A DNA stretch of 64,000 nucleotides, from contig NZ_QLMH01000001.1 in the NCBI RefSeq assembly GCF_003259935.1, positions 346,004 to 410,003 of the forward strand, written 5' to 3'. Positions 1 through 10,099 of the stretch are shown here, piece by piece. The notes below the pieces were generated by a model. That model was not told where the DNA came from and did not search any database. It saw only the letters and a program-made list of their open reading frames with translations. Position 1 is the first letter of the stretch. The number at the start of each line of letters is the position of its first letter. Position numbers and translations under genes: made by a program. The DNA is from Paranoxybacillus vitaminiphilus. Lineage in GTDB: Bacteria; Bacillota; Bacilli; Bacillales; Anoxybacillaceae.

Positions 1-51
1 TCAAAAGTTGTATAAAATTAGATATTACCGATTTTATGTGGGGGTGAATCT

Positions 52-2250
52 ATGTCGAAAATACGTGTATATGAATACGCGAAAAAAAATAACGTTTCTA
101 GCAAAGACATCATTCATAAATTAAAAGAAATGAATATTGAGGTTACCAATCATATGGCAGCACTTGAACCGGAAATCGTAGAAAAACTAGATCGTTCATA
201 TCATAAAAAAGAAGAAAAACAAGAAGAGCATAAGGCGCCAAAAAAAGAAAAAGCGCCATTAAAACCAAAAGGATATATCGGTGATTTCGAAGATGACGAC
301 GAGGTAGTAAAAACGAAAGTTCCGATTAAAAAGGGCGGCAGCAAAAGCCGCGAAAGCAAGAAACACGATGTCGAAAGCCAGCAAAAAGAAAAGAAAATTT
401 TTAATAATAATAAGAAAAATAAAAACAAAAATAAACATAAGCAAAAGGTGGATCAGCCTGTAGTCCAGGAAGTCGAAAAGAAAAAAGAAAAAGAGCTTCC
501 TAAGAAAATTACGTTTGAAGGCTCTTTAACGGTTGCGGAACTTGCGAAAAAGCTTGGCAAAGAACCGTCTGAAATTATTAAAAAACTGTTTATGCTCGGC
601 ATTATGGCGACAATTAACCAAGATTTAGATAAAGACGCGATCGAGTTAATTTGCGCTGACTATGGCGTTGAAGTCGAAGAAAAAGTTGTCATTGATGAAA
701 CGGAATTTGAAGCATATGAAATCGTTGATAATCCAGAAGATTTAGTAGAACGCCCTCCGGTTGTTACCATTATGGGACACGTTGACCACGGAAAAACAAC
801 GCTTTTAGACTCGATTCGCAACTCAAAAGTAACAGAAGGAGAAGCTGGCGGTATTACGCAACATATCGGTGCATACCAAGTTGTTGTAAACGATAAGAAA
901 ATAACGTTCCTTGATACACCGGGACATGAGGCGTTTACAACGATGCGTGCCCGCGGTGCGCAAGTAACAGATATCGTTGTTCTTGTTGTTGCAGCGGATG
1001 ACGGCGTCATGCCGCAAACGGTCGAAGCCATTAACCATGCGAAAGCGGCGAATGTGCCAATTATCGTCGCTGTTAACAAAATGGATAAACCTACTGCAAA
1101 TCCTGATCGCGTCATGCAAGAACTTATGGAATATAATCTTGTGCCGGAAGAATGGGGCGGTGACACGATTTTCTGCAAACTGTCGGCAAAAACCGGCGAA
1201 GGAATTGAACATTTGTTAGAAATGATCCTTCTTGTCAGCGAAATGGAAGAGCTTAAAGCGAATCCAAATCGCCGTGCAACAGGTACAGTGATTGAAGCAA
1301 AACTAGATAAAGGTCGCGGTCCTGTAGCAACATTGCTCGTACAGGCAGGTACATTGCGTGTCGGTGACCCGATTGTAGTCGGTAACACTTATGGACGCGT
1401 GCGTGCAATGGTGAATGACTCAGGACGCCGCATCAAAGAAGCCGGTCCGTCCACTCCAGTTGAGATTACAGGGCTAAACGATGTGCCGCAAGCAGGCGAC
1501 CGTTTCATGGTATTTGAAGATGAGAAAAAAGCTCGTCAAATCGGGGAAGCGCGAGCACAAAAACAATTGCTTGAACAGCGCAGCGTGAAAACCCGCGTCA
1601 GCCTTGACGATTTATTCGAACAAATTAAACAAGGCGAAATGAAAGAACTTAACATCATCGTAAAAGCGGATGTTCAAGGTTCTGTTGAGGCGCTTGCAGC
1701 AGCACTGCAAAAAATTGATGTTGAAGGTGTCAGAGTAAAAATTATTCATGCCGGAGTAGGAGCAATTACGGAATCCGATATCATTTTAGCAACTGCTTCC
1801 AACGCGATTGTCATCGGCTTTAACGTTCGTCCAGATGCGAACGCGAAGCGTGTTGCTGAAACAGAAAAAGTGGACATTCGCCTTCACCGCATCATTTATA
1901 AAGTTATTGAGGAAATTGAGGCGGCAATGAAAGGAATGCTTGACCCAGAGTATGAAGAAAAAGTGATTGGTCAAGCGGAAGTTCGTCAAACATTTAAAGT
2001 ATCGAAAGTCGGAACGATTGCTGGTTGTTATGTCACAGATGGAAAAATTACACGCGACAGCAAAGTCCGCCTCATTCGTCAAGGTATTGTTGTTTATGAA
2101 GGTGAAATTGACACGCTCAAACGCTTCAAAGACGATGTGAAAGAAGTGGCTCAAGGCTACGAATGCGGTGTTACCATTAAAAACTTCAATGATATTAAAG
2201 AAGGCGATGTTATCGAAGCATATGTGATGGAAGAAGTAAAACGGGCATGA
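52..2250 (+). CDS. infB: Translation initiation factor IF-2
   Basis: A GTPase that delivers initiator fMet-tRNA to the 30S subunit and promotes 50S joining in the cytoplasm. The 732-residue product has an IF2 N-terminal domain (about 1-50), a lysine/asparagine-rich low-complexity linker (about 50-150), a second IF2_N domain (about 155-205), and a G domain whose G1 motif GHVDHGKT lies at 242-249, followed by DTPGH and NKMD motifs. Domains II, III and IV fill the C-terminal half. An SD-like GGGGGTGA precedes the ATG. The stop codon overlaps the start of the next gene (ATGA), showing translational coupling. Length and order match Bacillus IF-2. Confidence 0.98.
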   Translation: MSKIRVYEYAKKNNVSSKDIIHKLKEMNIEVTNHMAALEPEIVEKLDRSYHKKEEKQEEHKAPKKEKAPLKPKGYIGDFEDDDEVVKTKVPIKKGGSKSRESKKHDVESQQKEKKIFNNNKKNKNKNKHKQKVDQPVVQEVEKKKEKELPKKITFEGSLTVAELAKKLGKEPSEIIKKLFMLGIMATINQDLDKDAIELICADYGVEVEEKVVIDETEFEAYEIVDNPEDLVERPPVVTIMGHVDHGKTTLLDSIRNSKVTEGEAGGITQHIGAYQVVVNDKKITFLDTPGHEAFTTMRARGAQVTDIVVLVVAADDGVMPQTVEAINHAKAANVPIIVAVNKMDKPTANPDRVMQELMEYNLVPEEWGGDTIFCKLSAKTGEGIEHLLEMILLVSEMEELKANPNRRATGTVIEAKLDKGRGPVATLLVQAGTLRVGDPIVVGNTYGRVRAMVNDSGRRIKEAGPSTPVEITGLNDVPQAGDRFMVFEDEKKARQIGEARAQKQLLEQRSVKTRVSLDDLFEQIKQGEMKELNIIVKADVQGSVEALAAALQKIDVEGVRVKIIHAGVGAITESDIILATASNAIVIGFNVRPDANAKRVAETEKVDIRLHRIIYKVIEEIEAAMKGMLDPEYEEKVIGQAEVRQTFKVSKVGTIAGCYVTDGKITRDSKVRLIRQGIVVYEGEIDTLKRFKDDVKEVAQGYECGVTIKNFNDIKEGDVIEAYVMEEVKRA

Positions 2251-2525
2251 TTGGCTATGTCGAGTGTGAGTGCCTCATTTATGACGCACAATCACTAAAA
2301 GAAAAAAGAGCCGTGCTGCAGCGTGTTGTCACACGGCTCAAACAAAAATATAATGTATCAGTAGCCGAAATCGATCATCAAGATGTTTGGCAGCGTACAA
2401 AGCTTGGAATTGTAGCTATTACGTCAGACCGAACAACAACGGAACGTGAATTGCAGCGGGCGCTTGAGATGATCGATTCATTTCCTGAAATAGAACGGAC
2501 GGTTACAACATTTGAGTGGTTTTAA
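2247..2525 (+). CDS. ylxP: DUF503 family protein YlxP
   Basis: A 92-residue cytoplasmic protein of the DUF503 family, always found between infB and rbfA in Bacillales. It starts [20 protein letters not shown], the usual DUF503 beginning, and has the conserved central part with [16 protein letters not shown]. The ATG overlaps the infB stop codon by four bases, so it is probably translated by coupling. The molecular role is not established; the position suggests a link to ribosome assembly, but that is inference from neighbours only. Confidence 0.93.
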   Translation: MIGYVECECLIYDAQSLKEKRAVLQRVVTRLKQKYNVSVAEIDHQDVWQRTKLGIVAITSDRTTTERELQRALEMIDSFPEIERTVTTFEWF

Positions 2526-2540
2526 ATCGAGGTGATGAAA

Positions 2541-2903
2541 ATGCGTTTACGAGCTGCTCGTGTTGGCGAACAAATGAAAAAGGAATTAAGCGACATTATT
2601 GGTCGTAAACTGAAAGACCCGCGCATCGGTTTTGTGACAGTTACCGATGTACGTGTCACAGGAGATTTGCAGCAAGCTAAAGTATATATCTCTGTCTTAG
2701 GTGACGAGGAACAACGGCAAAATACATTAAAGGGGTTAGCAAAAGCAAAAGGTTTTATCCGTTCAGAAATTGGTCAACGCATCCGCCTTCGGAAAACGCC
2801 GGAGATTTATTTTGAAATTGACGAATCGATTGACTATGGTAACCGCATTGAATCTTTAATTAAACAAATTTCAGAGGAAGAACAACATAAAAGCGAGGAA
2901 TGA
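2541..2903 (+). CDS. rbfA: Ribosome-binding factor A
   Basis: A cold-shock-associated 30S maturation factor that binds pre-30S particles and helps 16S rRNA 5' end processing. The 120-residue product is a single KH-like RbfA domain beginning [20 protein letters not shown], with the family region [19 protein letters not shown]. In-frame starts exist at 2532 (GTG) and 2535 (ATG), but the GAGGTG ribosome-binding site is properly spaced only from the ATG at 2541, and the protein alignment begins there. It sits 15 bases after ylxP and before truB, the standard nusA-infB operon order. Confidence 0.96.
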   Translation: MRLRAARVGEQMKKELSDIIGRKLKDPRIGFVTVTDVRVTGDLQQAKVYISVLGDEEQRQNTLKGLAKAKGFIRSEIGQRIRLRKTPEIYFEIDESIDYGNRIESLIKQISEEEQHKSEE

Positions 2904-2914
2904 TGAGCAGCTGT

Positions 2915-2994
2915 AAGGGTCTGTTTCCCCCGAACGATTACAATATATATGGGTGTGATATATTGTAGTTGAGGGGGACGGACCTTTTGTTTTT
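2915..2994 (+). repeat. Dispersed palindromic repeat, short form (copy a)
   Basis: The left arm AAGGGTCTGTTTCCCCC pairs with the right arm GGGGGACGGACCTTTTG. Inside lies a second inverted repeat (TACAATATAT with ATATATTGTA). The element ends in TTTGTTTTT and occupies the rbfA-truB gap. It resembles copies at 15368 and 34594. Confidence 0.75.
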
Positions 2995-3007
2995 AAGGGG
3001 GATTGTT

Positions 3008-3916
3008 ATGGACGGAATTCTTTTGTTACATAAACCAGCCGGGATAACATCACATGATTGTGTCTTAAAGGTGCGCAAAATGTTAAAAATAAAAAAAGCA
3101 GGCCATACGGGAACTCTCGATCCAGATGTATCTGGTGTTTTACCAATTTGTATCGGGAAAGCGACAAAAGTTGTTGAGCTGCTAACAGGAGCAAACAAAA
3201 CATATGAAGGAGAAGTAACGTTAGGCTTCTCAACAACAACAGAAGATGCTTCCGGTGAAATGGTCGAAGAAAAAAAAGTGGACAGACCGATTCAGCGGAG
3301 CGAAATTGAAAGGGTGTTTCAACAATTAACAGGGGAAATTGAACAAACACCGCCAATGTACTCGGCTGTAAAGGTAAATGGAAAAAAGTTATATGAATAT
3401 GCCCGTGCTGGTATTGAAGTCGAAAGGCCGATTCGGATTGTAACGATTCATGAATTGACATTACTTGATAATAGAGAAATATTTACAGGAGAAACGATTT
3501 CGTTCCGCTTTCGGGTTACATGCAGTAAAGGCACATATGTACGAACGTTAGCTGTCACCATCGGAGAAATGTTAGGCTTCCCGGCACATATGTCTCATTT
3601 AATTCGAACAGCCTCTGGTCGATTTACGCTTGATCAATGCTTAACTTTTGAAGAAATGGAAGAAAAACTTAAGAATAACGAATTAGCAACGATTTTAATA
3701 CCAATTGAACATGCACTTTTCCATTTGCCGAAATATCAAATTAATGATAAAGTAGCAGAGAAAGTAAAAAACGGAGCGGTATTGCCAATGCCGAACGAAT
3801 TAAAAAATGTGAAAGATCCTATGTTAGTCGTAGACAAACACAATAAAGCATTGGCTTTATATATAAAGCATCCGGAAAAACCGCATCTCATCAAGCCGTT
3901 AAAAGTATTGGGATGA
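3008..3916 (+). CDS. truB: tRNA pseudouridine(55) synthase
   Basis: TruB converts U55 of the T-loop of elongator tRNAs to pseudouridine. The 302-residue product has the catalytic motif GHTGTLDPDVSG with the nucleophilic Asp at 38, the family start MDGILLLHKPAGITSHD, and a C-terminal PUA-like extension. An upstream in-frame start at 2969 would add 13 residues encoded inside the palindromic repeat. It is rejected because AAGGGGG lies just before the ATG at 3008 and TruB proteins begin there. It is followed by ribF after 34 bases. Confidence 0.97.
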   Translation: MDGILLLHKPAGITSHDCVLKVRKMLKIKKAGHTGTLDPDVSGVLPICIGKATKVVELLTGANKTYEGEVTLGFSTTTEDASGEMVEEKKVDRPIQRSEIERVFQQLTGEIEQTPPMYSAVKVNGKKLYEYARAGIEVERPIRIVTIHELTLLDNREIFTGETISFRFRVTCSKGTYVRTLAVTIGEMLGFPAHMSHLIRTASGRFTLDQCLTFEEMEEKLKNNELATILIPIEHALFHLPKYQINDKVAEKVKNGAVLPMPNELKNVKDPMLVVDKHNKALALYIKHPEKPHLIKPLKVLG

Positions 3917-3950
3917 TTAGAAGCGGCAATAGGCAGAAGGTGAATATGCT

Positions 3951-4934
3951 ATGAAAACATTGTTTATCTCTCATCCTCATCATATGAATAAAGACGAATT
4001 CCCGCCGACGGTGATGGCGCTTGGGTATTTTGATGGTGTTCATCTGGGCCATCAGCAAGTGATCAAAACAGCGAAACAAATTGCTGCTGAAAAAGGTTAT
4101 AAAAGCGCGGTGATGACGTTTGACCCGCATCCATCCGTCGTATTAGGGCGACAAGAAAAACATATTCATTTTATTACACCTTTGAAAGAAAAGGAACGAT
4201 TAATTGCCGAGCTAGGAATTGATTATTTATATGTCGTTGAATTTACATCACAGTTTGCTGAATTGCTTCCACAGCAGTTTGTTGACCAATATATTATTGA
4301 TTTTCATGTCAAACACGTTGTTGCCGGCTTCGATTTTACGTACGGACGTCTTGGCAAAGGAACGATGGAGACATTGCCGTTTCATTCGCGCGGACAGTTC
4401 TCGCAAACCGTTGTGCCAAAATTAAGTTTTCAAGAGGAGAAAATTAGTTCCACTTATATACGTCAATTGCTGAAAAATGGGGATGTCGCTCAGCTTCCCA
4501 GCTTGCTTGGCCGCTTTTATGAAATAAAGGGGATTGTGATTGACGGAGAAAAGCGGGGAAGAACGATCGGCTTCCCAACAGCAAATATCGAACCAATCGA
4601 TGATTATCTTTTACCTGCACTTGGAGTATATGTAGTCAAAATTAAAATAGACGATCATACGTATGAAGGAGTATGCAACGTCGGCTATAAACCAACATTT
4701 CATCAAACAAAAGCGGATCGGCCGAATATTGAAGTGCATATTTTTGATTTTACAAAGGATATTTATGGAGAAACGATCACTCTTCAGTGGCATAAACGGA
4801 TAAGAAGTGAAAAAAAGTTTGCACAGATTGATGAATTAATTGCGCAAATTCAACGCGATAAAGAAGCAGCCCGAAACTATTTTCGAAATCTCAATGAAAA
4901 TACTTGCATTTTAGCAGAAAAAGATGTATTCTAA
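3951..4934 (+). CDS. ribF: Bifunctional riboflavin kinase / FAD synthetase
   Basis: Called RibC in B. subtilis. It phosphorylates riboflavin to FMN and adenylates FMN to FAD. The 327-residue product has an N-terminal nucleotidyltransferase domain with GYFDGVHLGHQ (about 25-35) and TFDPHPS, and a C-terminal flavokinase domain with GRTIGFPTANI (about 204-214) and GVYVV. The start ATG follows AGAAGGTGA. It lies in the truB-ribF-rpsO order typical of Bacillales. The last 15 or so residues are a variable tail beyond the kinase fold. Confidence 0.96.
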   Translation: MKTLFISHPHHMNKDEFPPTVMALGYFDGVHLGHQQVIKTAKQIAAEKGYKSAVMTFDPHPSVVLGRQEKHIHFITPLKEKERLIAELGIDYLYVVEFTSQFAELLPQQFVDQYIIDFHVKHVVAGFDFTYGRLGKGTMETLPFHSRGQFSQTVVPKLSFQEEKISSTYIRQLLKNGDVAQLPSLLGRFYEIKGIVIDGEKRGRTIGFPTANIEPIDDYLLPALGVYVVKIKIDDHTYEGVCNVGYKPTFHQTKADRPNIEVHIFDFTKDIYGETITLQWHKRIRSEKKFAQIDELIAQIQRDKEAARNYFRNLNENTCILAEKDVF

Positions 4935-4937
4935 TAA

Positions 4938-5022
4938 GCGTATGCAAAATAACCATTGCTTGGCAAGTCGAGTCACCGACGCTTGCTCGGTAATTGGGGT
5001 TTCATAATGAGGAGGTGAAAAA
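4938..5022 (+). promoter_or_regulatory. Candidate S15 autoregulatory mRNA leader
   Basis: The 90-base gap before rpsO holds a GC-rich segment with short complementary pieces, for example CCGA..TCGG at about 4977-4991. It ends next to the AGGAGGTG ribosome-binding site. Geobacillus rpsO leaders are known to fold and bind S15 to repress translation. The position and base composition fit, but the exact fold was not computed here. Confidence 0.5.
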
Positions 5023-5024
5023 GG

Positions 5025-5294
5025 ATGGCACTTACACAAGAGCGTAAAAATGAGATTATTAACGCTTTTAAAATTCACGAAAATGACACTGGTTCTCCAG
5101 AAGTTCAAATTGCTATCCTTACAGAGCAAATTAACAACTTGAACGAACATTTACGTGTTCACAAGAAAGATCATCATTCACGTCGTGGATTATTGAAAAT
5201 GGTTGGTAAGCGCCGTAACTTACTAACTTATTTGCGCAACAAAGATATTACACGCTATCGTGAACTAATTAACAAACTTGGATTACGTCGTTAA
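5025..5294 (+). CDS. rpsO: 30S ribosomal protein S15
   Basis: S15 is a primary 16S rRNA-binding protein of the 30S platform. The 89-residue product is the standard length and carries the family block from [14 protein letters not shown] to [16 protein letters not shown], plus the C-terminal [13 protein letters not shown] strong GAGGAGGTG precedes the ATG. A clear intrinsic terminator follows ten bases after the stop codon, so the upstream operon largely ends here and pnp has its own leader. Confidence 0.98.
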   Translation: MALTQERKNEIINAFKIHENDTGSPEVQIAILTEQINNLNEHLRVHKKDHHSRRGLLKMVGKRRNLLTYLRNKDITRYRELINKLGLRR

Positions 5295-5303
5295 TGTTAG
5301 TAG

Positions 5304-5330
5304 AAAAAGCGGGAGCATTCCCGCTTTTTT
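5304..5330 (+). terminator. rpsO intrinsic terminator
   Basis: AAAAAGCGGGA and TCCCGCTTTTTT form a perfect stem with a four-base loop (GCAT), followed by the T run. Confidence 0.92.
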
Positions 5331-5386
5331 GCTAGTTTAAATAAAAAAACTTCTAGAAACTGCGATGCATTTATATACAATAATTA

Positions 5387-5416
5387 TTGATATGTTCTTG
5401 TTGATTCGTTCATACT
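5387..5416 (+). promoter_or_regulatory. Candidate sigma-A promoter of pnp
   Basis: TTGATA at 5387-5392 and CATACT at 5411-5416 are separated by 18 bases. The match is moderate (4 of 6 in the -10). It lies just downstream of the rpsO terminator and upstream of the structured leader. Confidence 0.4.
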
Positions 5417-5438
5417 AGAAATAAGAAATGAAGGGAAG

Positions 5439-5509
5439 CCTCATCCGGTAACGATTGAGGAAATCTCTTCCACACTAGGCATCTCTAGTGTTTGTGATCT
5501 CGGAGATTT
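5439..5509 (+). ncRNA. Structured 5' leader of pnp
   Basis: Three stems can be read directly. CCTCA (5439-5443) pairs with TGAGG (5456-5460). AAATCTC (5461-5467) pairs with GAGATTT (5503-5509). Nested within the latter, ACACTAG (5472-5478) pairs with CTAGTGT (5485-5491) around a six-base loop. The arrangement lies about 60 bases upstream of the pnp start. Function is unknown; pnp leaders in other bacteria are targets of autoregulation, so a regulatory role is an inference. Confidence 0.5.
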
Positions 5510-5566
5510 ATGCATAACGAAATTTGCTTATTTTTCATTTGTACATAGAGAGGAGTACTCATTTAT

Positions 5567-7678
5567 ATGGAGCAAGAGAAACATGTCTTTTCCATAGATT
5601 GGGCAGGACGGACGCTCACCGCGGAAATTGGTCAATTGGCCAAACAAGCTAATGGCGCTGTCTTAGTCCGCTATGGTGATACGGTTGTTTTAAGTACAGC
5701 AACAGCATCGAAAGAAGCGAAAAGTGTCGATTTCTTCCCGTTAACGGTCAACTATGAGGAACGTTTATATGCGGTTGGCAAAATTCCAGGCGGCTTTATT
5801 AAACGTGAAGGTCGTCCGAGTGAAAAGGCCATTTTGGCGAGCCGTCTTATCGACCGTCCGATTCGTCCGTTATTTGCTGAAGGATTTCGCAATGAAGTGC
5901 AAATTGTGTCAATGGTCATGAGCGTCGATCAAGACTGTTCTCCAGAAATGGCAGCGATGTTTGGCTCATCATTGGCGTTAACGATTTCTGATATCCCGTT
6001 TGAAGGACCGATTGCCGGCGTAACCGTTGGACGTGTTGACGGGCAATTTGTGATCAATCCGTCAGTTGAGCAAATGGAGAAAAGCGATATCCATCTTGTC
6101 GTTGCGGGCACAAAAGACGCGATTAACATGGTTGAAGCCGGTGCGGACGAGGTGCCGGAAGAAGTAATGCTTGAAGCGATTATGTTTGGACATGAGGAAA
6201 TTAAACGGTTGATTGCGTTCCAAGAGGAAATTGCAGCGAAAGTCGGAAAAGAAAAGATGGAGGTTGTGCTTTACGAACTTGACCCAGAGCTGGAGGCGGA
6301 AATTCGCCAAATGGCTGAAGCCGACATTAAACGTGCGGTTCAAGTTCCTGAAAAACTGGCTCGTGAGGCAGCGATTGAAGAAGTAAAAGCAGGTGTTGTG
6401 GCAAAATACGAAGAGCAGGAAGCAGATGAAGAAACGCTTAAACAAGTGAATGAGATACTACATAAATTAGTGAAAGAAGAAGTTCGCCGTCTTATTACAG
6501 AAGAAAAAGTGCGTCCAGACGGGCGAAAAATTGATGAAATTCGTCCGTTATCCTCTGAAGTCGGTTTATTGCCGCGCACACATGGTTCAGGTTTGTTTAC
6601 GCGCGGGCAAACGCAGGCGCTCAGCGTTTGTACGTTAGGAGCCCTCGGCGATGTCCAAATTTTGGACGGGCTTGGTATCGAAGAAACAAAACGCTTTATG
6701 CATCATTATAACTTCCCGCCATTTTCCGTCGGTGAAACAGGCGCCATGCGCGGACCTGGACGTCGGGAAATTGGACATGGTGCGCTTGGTGAGCGGGCAT
6801 TAGAGCCGGTGATTCCATCCGAGAAGGAATTTCCTTATACGATTCGCCTCGTTTCTGAAGTGCTGGAATCGAACGGCTCGACTTCGCAAGCAAGTATTTG
6901 CGCAAGCACATTAGCGATGATGGATGCAGGTGTTCCGATAAAAGCACCGGTCGCGGGAATTGCAATGGGGCTTATCAAAAACGGTGAACATTATACCATT
7001 CTTACGGATATTCAAGGAATGGAAGACCATCTTGGCGATATGGACTTTAAAGTAGCTGGTACGGCAAAAGGTGTAACTGCATTGCAAATGGATATTAAAA
7101 TTAAAGGCTTATCGCGCGAAATTCTTGAAGAGGCTTTACAGCAGGCGAAAAAAGGCCGCATGGAAATCCTTGAGCATATGATGCAAACGATTAGCGAACC
7201 GCGCAAAGAGCTTTCCAAATATGCTCCGAAAATTTTAACAATGCAGATCAATCCAGATAAAATTCGCGAAGTCATCGGGCCAAGCGGCAAACAAATTAAC
7301 AAAATTATCGAAGAAACCGGCGTCAAAATTGATATCGAACAAGATGGTACGATTTTCATTTCTTCTGTCAATGAAGAGATGAACCGCAAAGCGAAAAAGA
7401 TCATTGAAGACATTGTTCGCGAAGTTGAAGTAGGACAAATTTACCTTGGAAAAGTAAAACGCATTGAAAAGTTTGGGGCATTCGTCGAATTATTTAACGG
7501 AAAAGACGGTCTTGTCCATATTTCTGAATTAGCTGAAGAACGAATTGGCAAAGTAGAAGACGTTGTGGCGGTTGGAGACGAAATTTTAGTAAAAGTGATG
7601 GAAATCGATAAACAAGGCCGAGTCAATCTTTCCCGTAAAGCCGTATTGCGTGAGCAAAAAGAAAATCAAAAATCGTAA
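5567..7678 (+). CDS. pnp: Polyribonucleotide nucleotidyltransferase (PNPase)
   Basis: A 3'-5' phosphorolytic exoribonuclease that forms a trimer and is the main 3' exonuclease of Bacillus mRNA decay. The 703-residue product has two RNase PH-like domains (about 1-210 and 310-530) joined by an all-helical linker, a KH domain around [15 protein letters not shown] (about 565-580), and an S1 domain near the C-terminus (about 625-690, [19 protein letters not shown]). A GAGAGGAG site precedes the ATG. Expressed from its own leader, which contains several hairpins. Confidence 0.98.
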   Translation: MEQEKHVFSIDWAGRTLTAEIGQLAKQANGAVLVRYGDTVVLSTATASKEAKSVDFFPLTVNYEERLYAVGKIPGGFIKREGRPSEKAILASRLIDRPIRPLFAEGFRNEVQIVSMVMSVDQDCSPEMAAMFGSSLALTISDIPFEGPIAGVTVGRVDGQFVINPSVEQMEKSDIHLVVAGTKDAINMVEAGADEVPEEVMLEAIMFGHEEIKRLIAFQEEIAAKVGKEKMEVVLYELDPELEAEIRQMAEADIKRAVQVPEKLAREAAIEEVKAGVVAKYEEQEADEETLKQVNEILHKLVKEEVRRLITEEKVRPDGRKIDEIRPLSSEVGLLPRTHGSGLFTRGQTQALSVCTLGALGDVQILDGLGIEETKRFMHHYNFPPFSVGETGAMRGPGRREIGHGALGERALEPVIPSEKEFPYTIRLVSEVLESNGSTSQASICASTLAMMDAGVPIKAPVAGIAMGLIKNGEHYTILTDIQGMEDHLGDMDFKVAGTAKGVTALQMDIKIKGLSREILEEALQQAKKGRMEILEHMMQTISEPRKELSKYAPKILTMQINPDKIREVIGPSGKQINKIIEETGVKIDIEQDGTIFISSVNEEMNRKAKKIIEDIVREVEVGQIYLGKVKRIEKFGAFVELFNGKDGLVHISELAEERIGKVEDVVAVGDEILVKVMEIDKQGRVNLSRKAVLREQKENQKS

Positions 7679-7682
7679 CTTT

Positions 7683-7712
7683 GAGGAGCCTTGGGATTTC
7701 CCATGGCTTCTT
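7683..7712 (+). terminator. Weak hairpin after pnp
   Basis: GAGCC and GGCTTC (one G-U pair) flank TGGG/CCCA, followed by a short T-rich stretch. It could attenuate read-through from pnp into ylxY. Confidence 0.45.
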
Positions 7713-7800
7713 TATCGTTGACGAAAAGAAAATAATGCGCTCCTTTCGTTCTACCTTGTCCTTCCTTTACATATTTCTAGTAAAGAGGGGGGGACATTGT

Positions 7801-8763
7801 GTGAACATAAAATATATTCGTCCTTTTTCATTCGTCATCATGTTATTGTTTATATTTATCATCCTGCAAAATCCTTGGATCGATCAATACGTTCATCATT
7901 TGCGGAATGCGAGTGTAGAAACAGCCAAACAAAAAGATAAGCTTTATCTGGAAATTGAAGAAAAAGCAAAGCAATATGAAATCCCTGCTCAAGATGCGAA
8001 ACTTGATAAAGTTTGGAAAGCGATTCCTGGATATAACGGTTTAAAAGTGGATATAGCTGTTTCTTATAAAAACATGAAAAAATTAGGAACATTTAACGAG
8101 CAGATGCTTATGTATAAACAAATACCTCCAAAAGTTCATTTATCTGATTTGCCGCCTGAGGCGATTTACCGCGGTCATCCAGACAAGCCGATGGTTGCTT
8201 TTTTAATTAATGTGGCTTGGGGAAATGAGCATATTCCGAAAATGCTTGCCACATTAAAAAAACATGATATAAAGGCAACATTTTTCTTAGAGGGACGTTG
8301 GGTAAAAAACAACCCGGATATGGCAAAAATGATTGTTGATGCCGGTCATGAAGTCGGCAATCATTCATACAGCCATCCAGATTTAAAAACGATGAGCAAC
8401 AAAGCAATTCATGAGCAGTTGATCAAGACGAATGAAGTCATTGAAGCAACAACAGGGGTGAAATGTAAATGGTTTGCTCCGCCGAGCGGCAGTTATCGCG
8501 ATGATGTCGTAAAAATTGCTCATGAGCTGCAAATGGGAACGATTATGTGGAGCGTTGATACAATTGATTGGCAAAAACCATCGCCATCTGTTATAGTTGA
8601 ACGAGTACTGTCTAAAATTCATCCAGGTGCGATGGTGTTAATGCACCCAACTGCGTCTACTGCACAAGCACTTGATTCGCTTATTGTCTTAATAAAAAAG
8701 AAAGAATACGAAATTTCTAATGTGTCAACATTATTAGACGAAGAAAGAATTGTGAGAAAATAG
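7801..8763 (+). CDS. ylxY: Sporulation-associated polysaccharide deacetylase-like protein YlxY
   Basis: The 320-residue product starts with a signal anchor (residues 7-23), then a spacer, then a NodB-type deacetylase fold (about 130-315). The zinc histidine motif HSYSH is present at 188-192. The first NodB motif, normally TFDDG with the catalytic Asp, reads NVAWGN at 137-142, so the catalytic base is absent. This is a feature of the YlxY sporulation subfamily and suggests altered or lost activity. GTG at 7801 is chosen because GAGGGGGGG precedes it; the upstream in-frame extension from 7681 has no family match. Confidence 0.9.
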   Translation: MNIKYIRPFSFVIMLLFIFIILQNPWIDQYVHHLRNASVETAKQKDKLYLEIEEKAKQYEIPAQDAKLDKVWKAIPGYNGLKVDIAVSYKNMKKLGTFNEQMLMYKQIPPKVHLSDLPPEAIYRGHPDKPMVAFLINVAWGNEHIPKMLATLKKHDIKATFFLEGRWVKNNPDMAKMIVDAGHEVGNHSYSHPDLKTMSNKAIHEQLIKTNEVIEATTGVKCKWFAPPSGSYRDDVVKIAHELQMGTIMWSVDTIDWQKPSPSVIVERVLSKIHPGAMVLMHPTASTAQALDSLIVLIKKKEYEISNVSTLLDEERIVRK

Positions 8764-8776
8764 GAGGAACGCGGCA

Positions 8777-10018
8777 TTGATTAAAAAGTATACGTGTCAA
8801 AATGGAGTAAGAATTGTTCTTGAACAGATTCCAACAATGCGTTCAGTTGCCATCGGTGTATGGATCGGAACGGGGTCACGCGATGAGAACGAGCAAAATA
8901 ATGGAATTTCTCATTTTTTAGAGCATATGTTTTTTAAAGGAACAAAAACACGCAGTGCCCGGGACATTGCTGAGGCGTTTGACAGCATCGGCGGACAAGT
9001 GAACGCTTTTACTTCGAAAGAGTATACATGCTACTATGCAAAAGTATTAGATGATCACGCCGGTTTCGCCTTGGAAATATTGGCGGATATGTTCTTTAAC
9101 TCGACATTTGTTGAAGAAGAATTAAAGAAAGAGAAAAATGTTGTATTAGAAGAAATTAAAATGTACGAAGATACTCCTGACGATATTGTTCATGATTTAT
9201 TAAGTAAAGCCTGTTATGCGAACCATTCGCTTGGCTATCCAATTTTAGGGACGGAGCAAACATTAAATACATTTACAGGCGATACACTGCGTGAATATAT
9301 GGCGGAAAATTATACGCCGGATAAAGTAGTCATTTCTGTTGCCGGAAATGTAGATGAAAGCTTTATTGATGAAATCGAAAAATATTTCGGTTCGTTCGAA
9401 GCAAAACAAAAGACCCGCGAGATGATTGCACCCGTTTTTCAACCGCAAAAGCTGGCGCGGAAAAAAGAAACAGAGCAAGCACATTTATGTATCGGATTTA
9501 ATGGCTTACCTGTAGGTCATGATGATATTTATAGCTTAATTATTTTAAATAATATATTGGGCGGAAGTATGAGCAGCCGTTTATTCCAAGAAGTGCGTGA
9601 ACAACGGGGGCTTGCATACTCTGTATTCTCTTATCATTCCTCCTATCAGGATGGAGGATTGTTAACGATTTATGGCGGTACGGGTAGTAATCAATTAGAT
9701 GTACTTTTTGAAACGATCTATGAAACAATACAAAAGCTCAAGGATGAAGGAATTACATCGAAAGAACTGCAAAATAGTAAAGAACAGATGAAAGGAAGCT
9801 TAATGCTCAGCCTTGAAAGCACAAACAGCCGCATGAGCCGCAATGGAAAAAACGAACTTTTATTAGGCCGTCACCGTTCGCTCGACGAAGTAATTGAATG
9901 CATTAATCATGTCACCGAAGATAGTGTCAATAAGCTGGCAAAACAAATTTTCAGCGAAGATTTTGCAGTAGCGCTTATCAGTCCGTCTGGCGAACTTCCA
10001 AAAGCGCTTCAACATTAA
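8777..10018 (+). CDS. mlpA: M16 family zinc metallopeptidase MlpA
   Basis: A 413-residue processing-peptidase-like protease (YmxG/MlpA in B. subtilis). The inverted zinc motif HFLEH is at residues 46-50 with the downstream glutamate in EEIKMYEDTPDD. The C-terminal half is the second, non-catalytic M16 domain with the conserved RxxR..Y segment (LFQEVREQRGLAYSV). The start is TTG at 8777 after TAGGAGGAA. It follows ylxY by 13 bases. In B. subtilis this protein is reported to influence extracellular protease expression. Confidence 0.93.
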   Translation: MIKKYTCQNGVRIVLEQIPTMRSVAIGVWIGTGSRDENEQNNGISHFLEHMFFKGTKTRSARDIAEAFDSIGGQVNAFTSKEYTCYYAKVLDDHAGFALEILADMFFNSTFVEEELKKEKNVVLEEIKMYEDTPDDIVHDLLSKACYANHSLGYPILGTEQTLNTFTGDTLREYMAENYTPDKVVISVAGNVDESFIDEIEKYFGSFEAKQKTREMIAPVFQPQKLARKKETEQAHLCIGFNGLPVGHDDIYSLIILNNILGGSMSSRLFQEVREQRGLAYSVFSYHSSYQDGGLLTIYGGTGSNQLDVLFETIYETIQKLKDEGITSKELQNSKEQMKGSLMLSLESTNSRMSRNGKNELLLGRHRSLDEVIECINHVTEDSVNKLAKQIFSEDFAVALISPSGELPKALQH

Positions 10019-10020
10019 CA

Positions 10021-10057
10021 AAAAATGCCTGCAAGTTTTTACTTGCAGGCATTTTTT
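10021..10057 (+). terminator. mlpA intrinsic terminator
   Basis: AAAAATGCCTGCAAGT pairs perfectly with ACTTGCAGGCATTTTT around a four-T loop; it begins right after the stop codon. Confidence 0.93.
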
Positions 10058-10099
10058 GTTCTATTGTCTCTTACAATGATAGAAAGGAGGGCTGCCATA

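Noticed and set aside
1-51. Possible end of an upstream gene (ylxQ is expected there)
   Set aside because: Too short to assign; only the infB ribosome-binding site can be supported.
660-1388. Long open frame of 242 codons antisense to infB
   Set aside because: It is a shadow of the infB G domain: no ribosome-binding site, no family resemblance, and codon use follows the sense gene.
2969-3007. N-terminal extension of TruB
   Set aside because: Encoded within the right end of repeat copy a; the SD site and family alignment place the start at 3008.
7681-7800. 40-residue extension of YlxY
   Set aside because: No SD at that start, crosses a hairpin, and GTG 7801 has an excellent SD.
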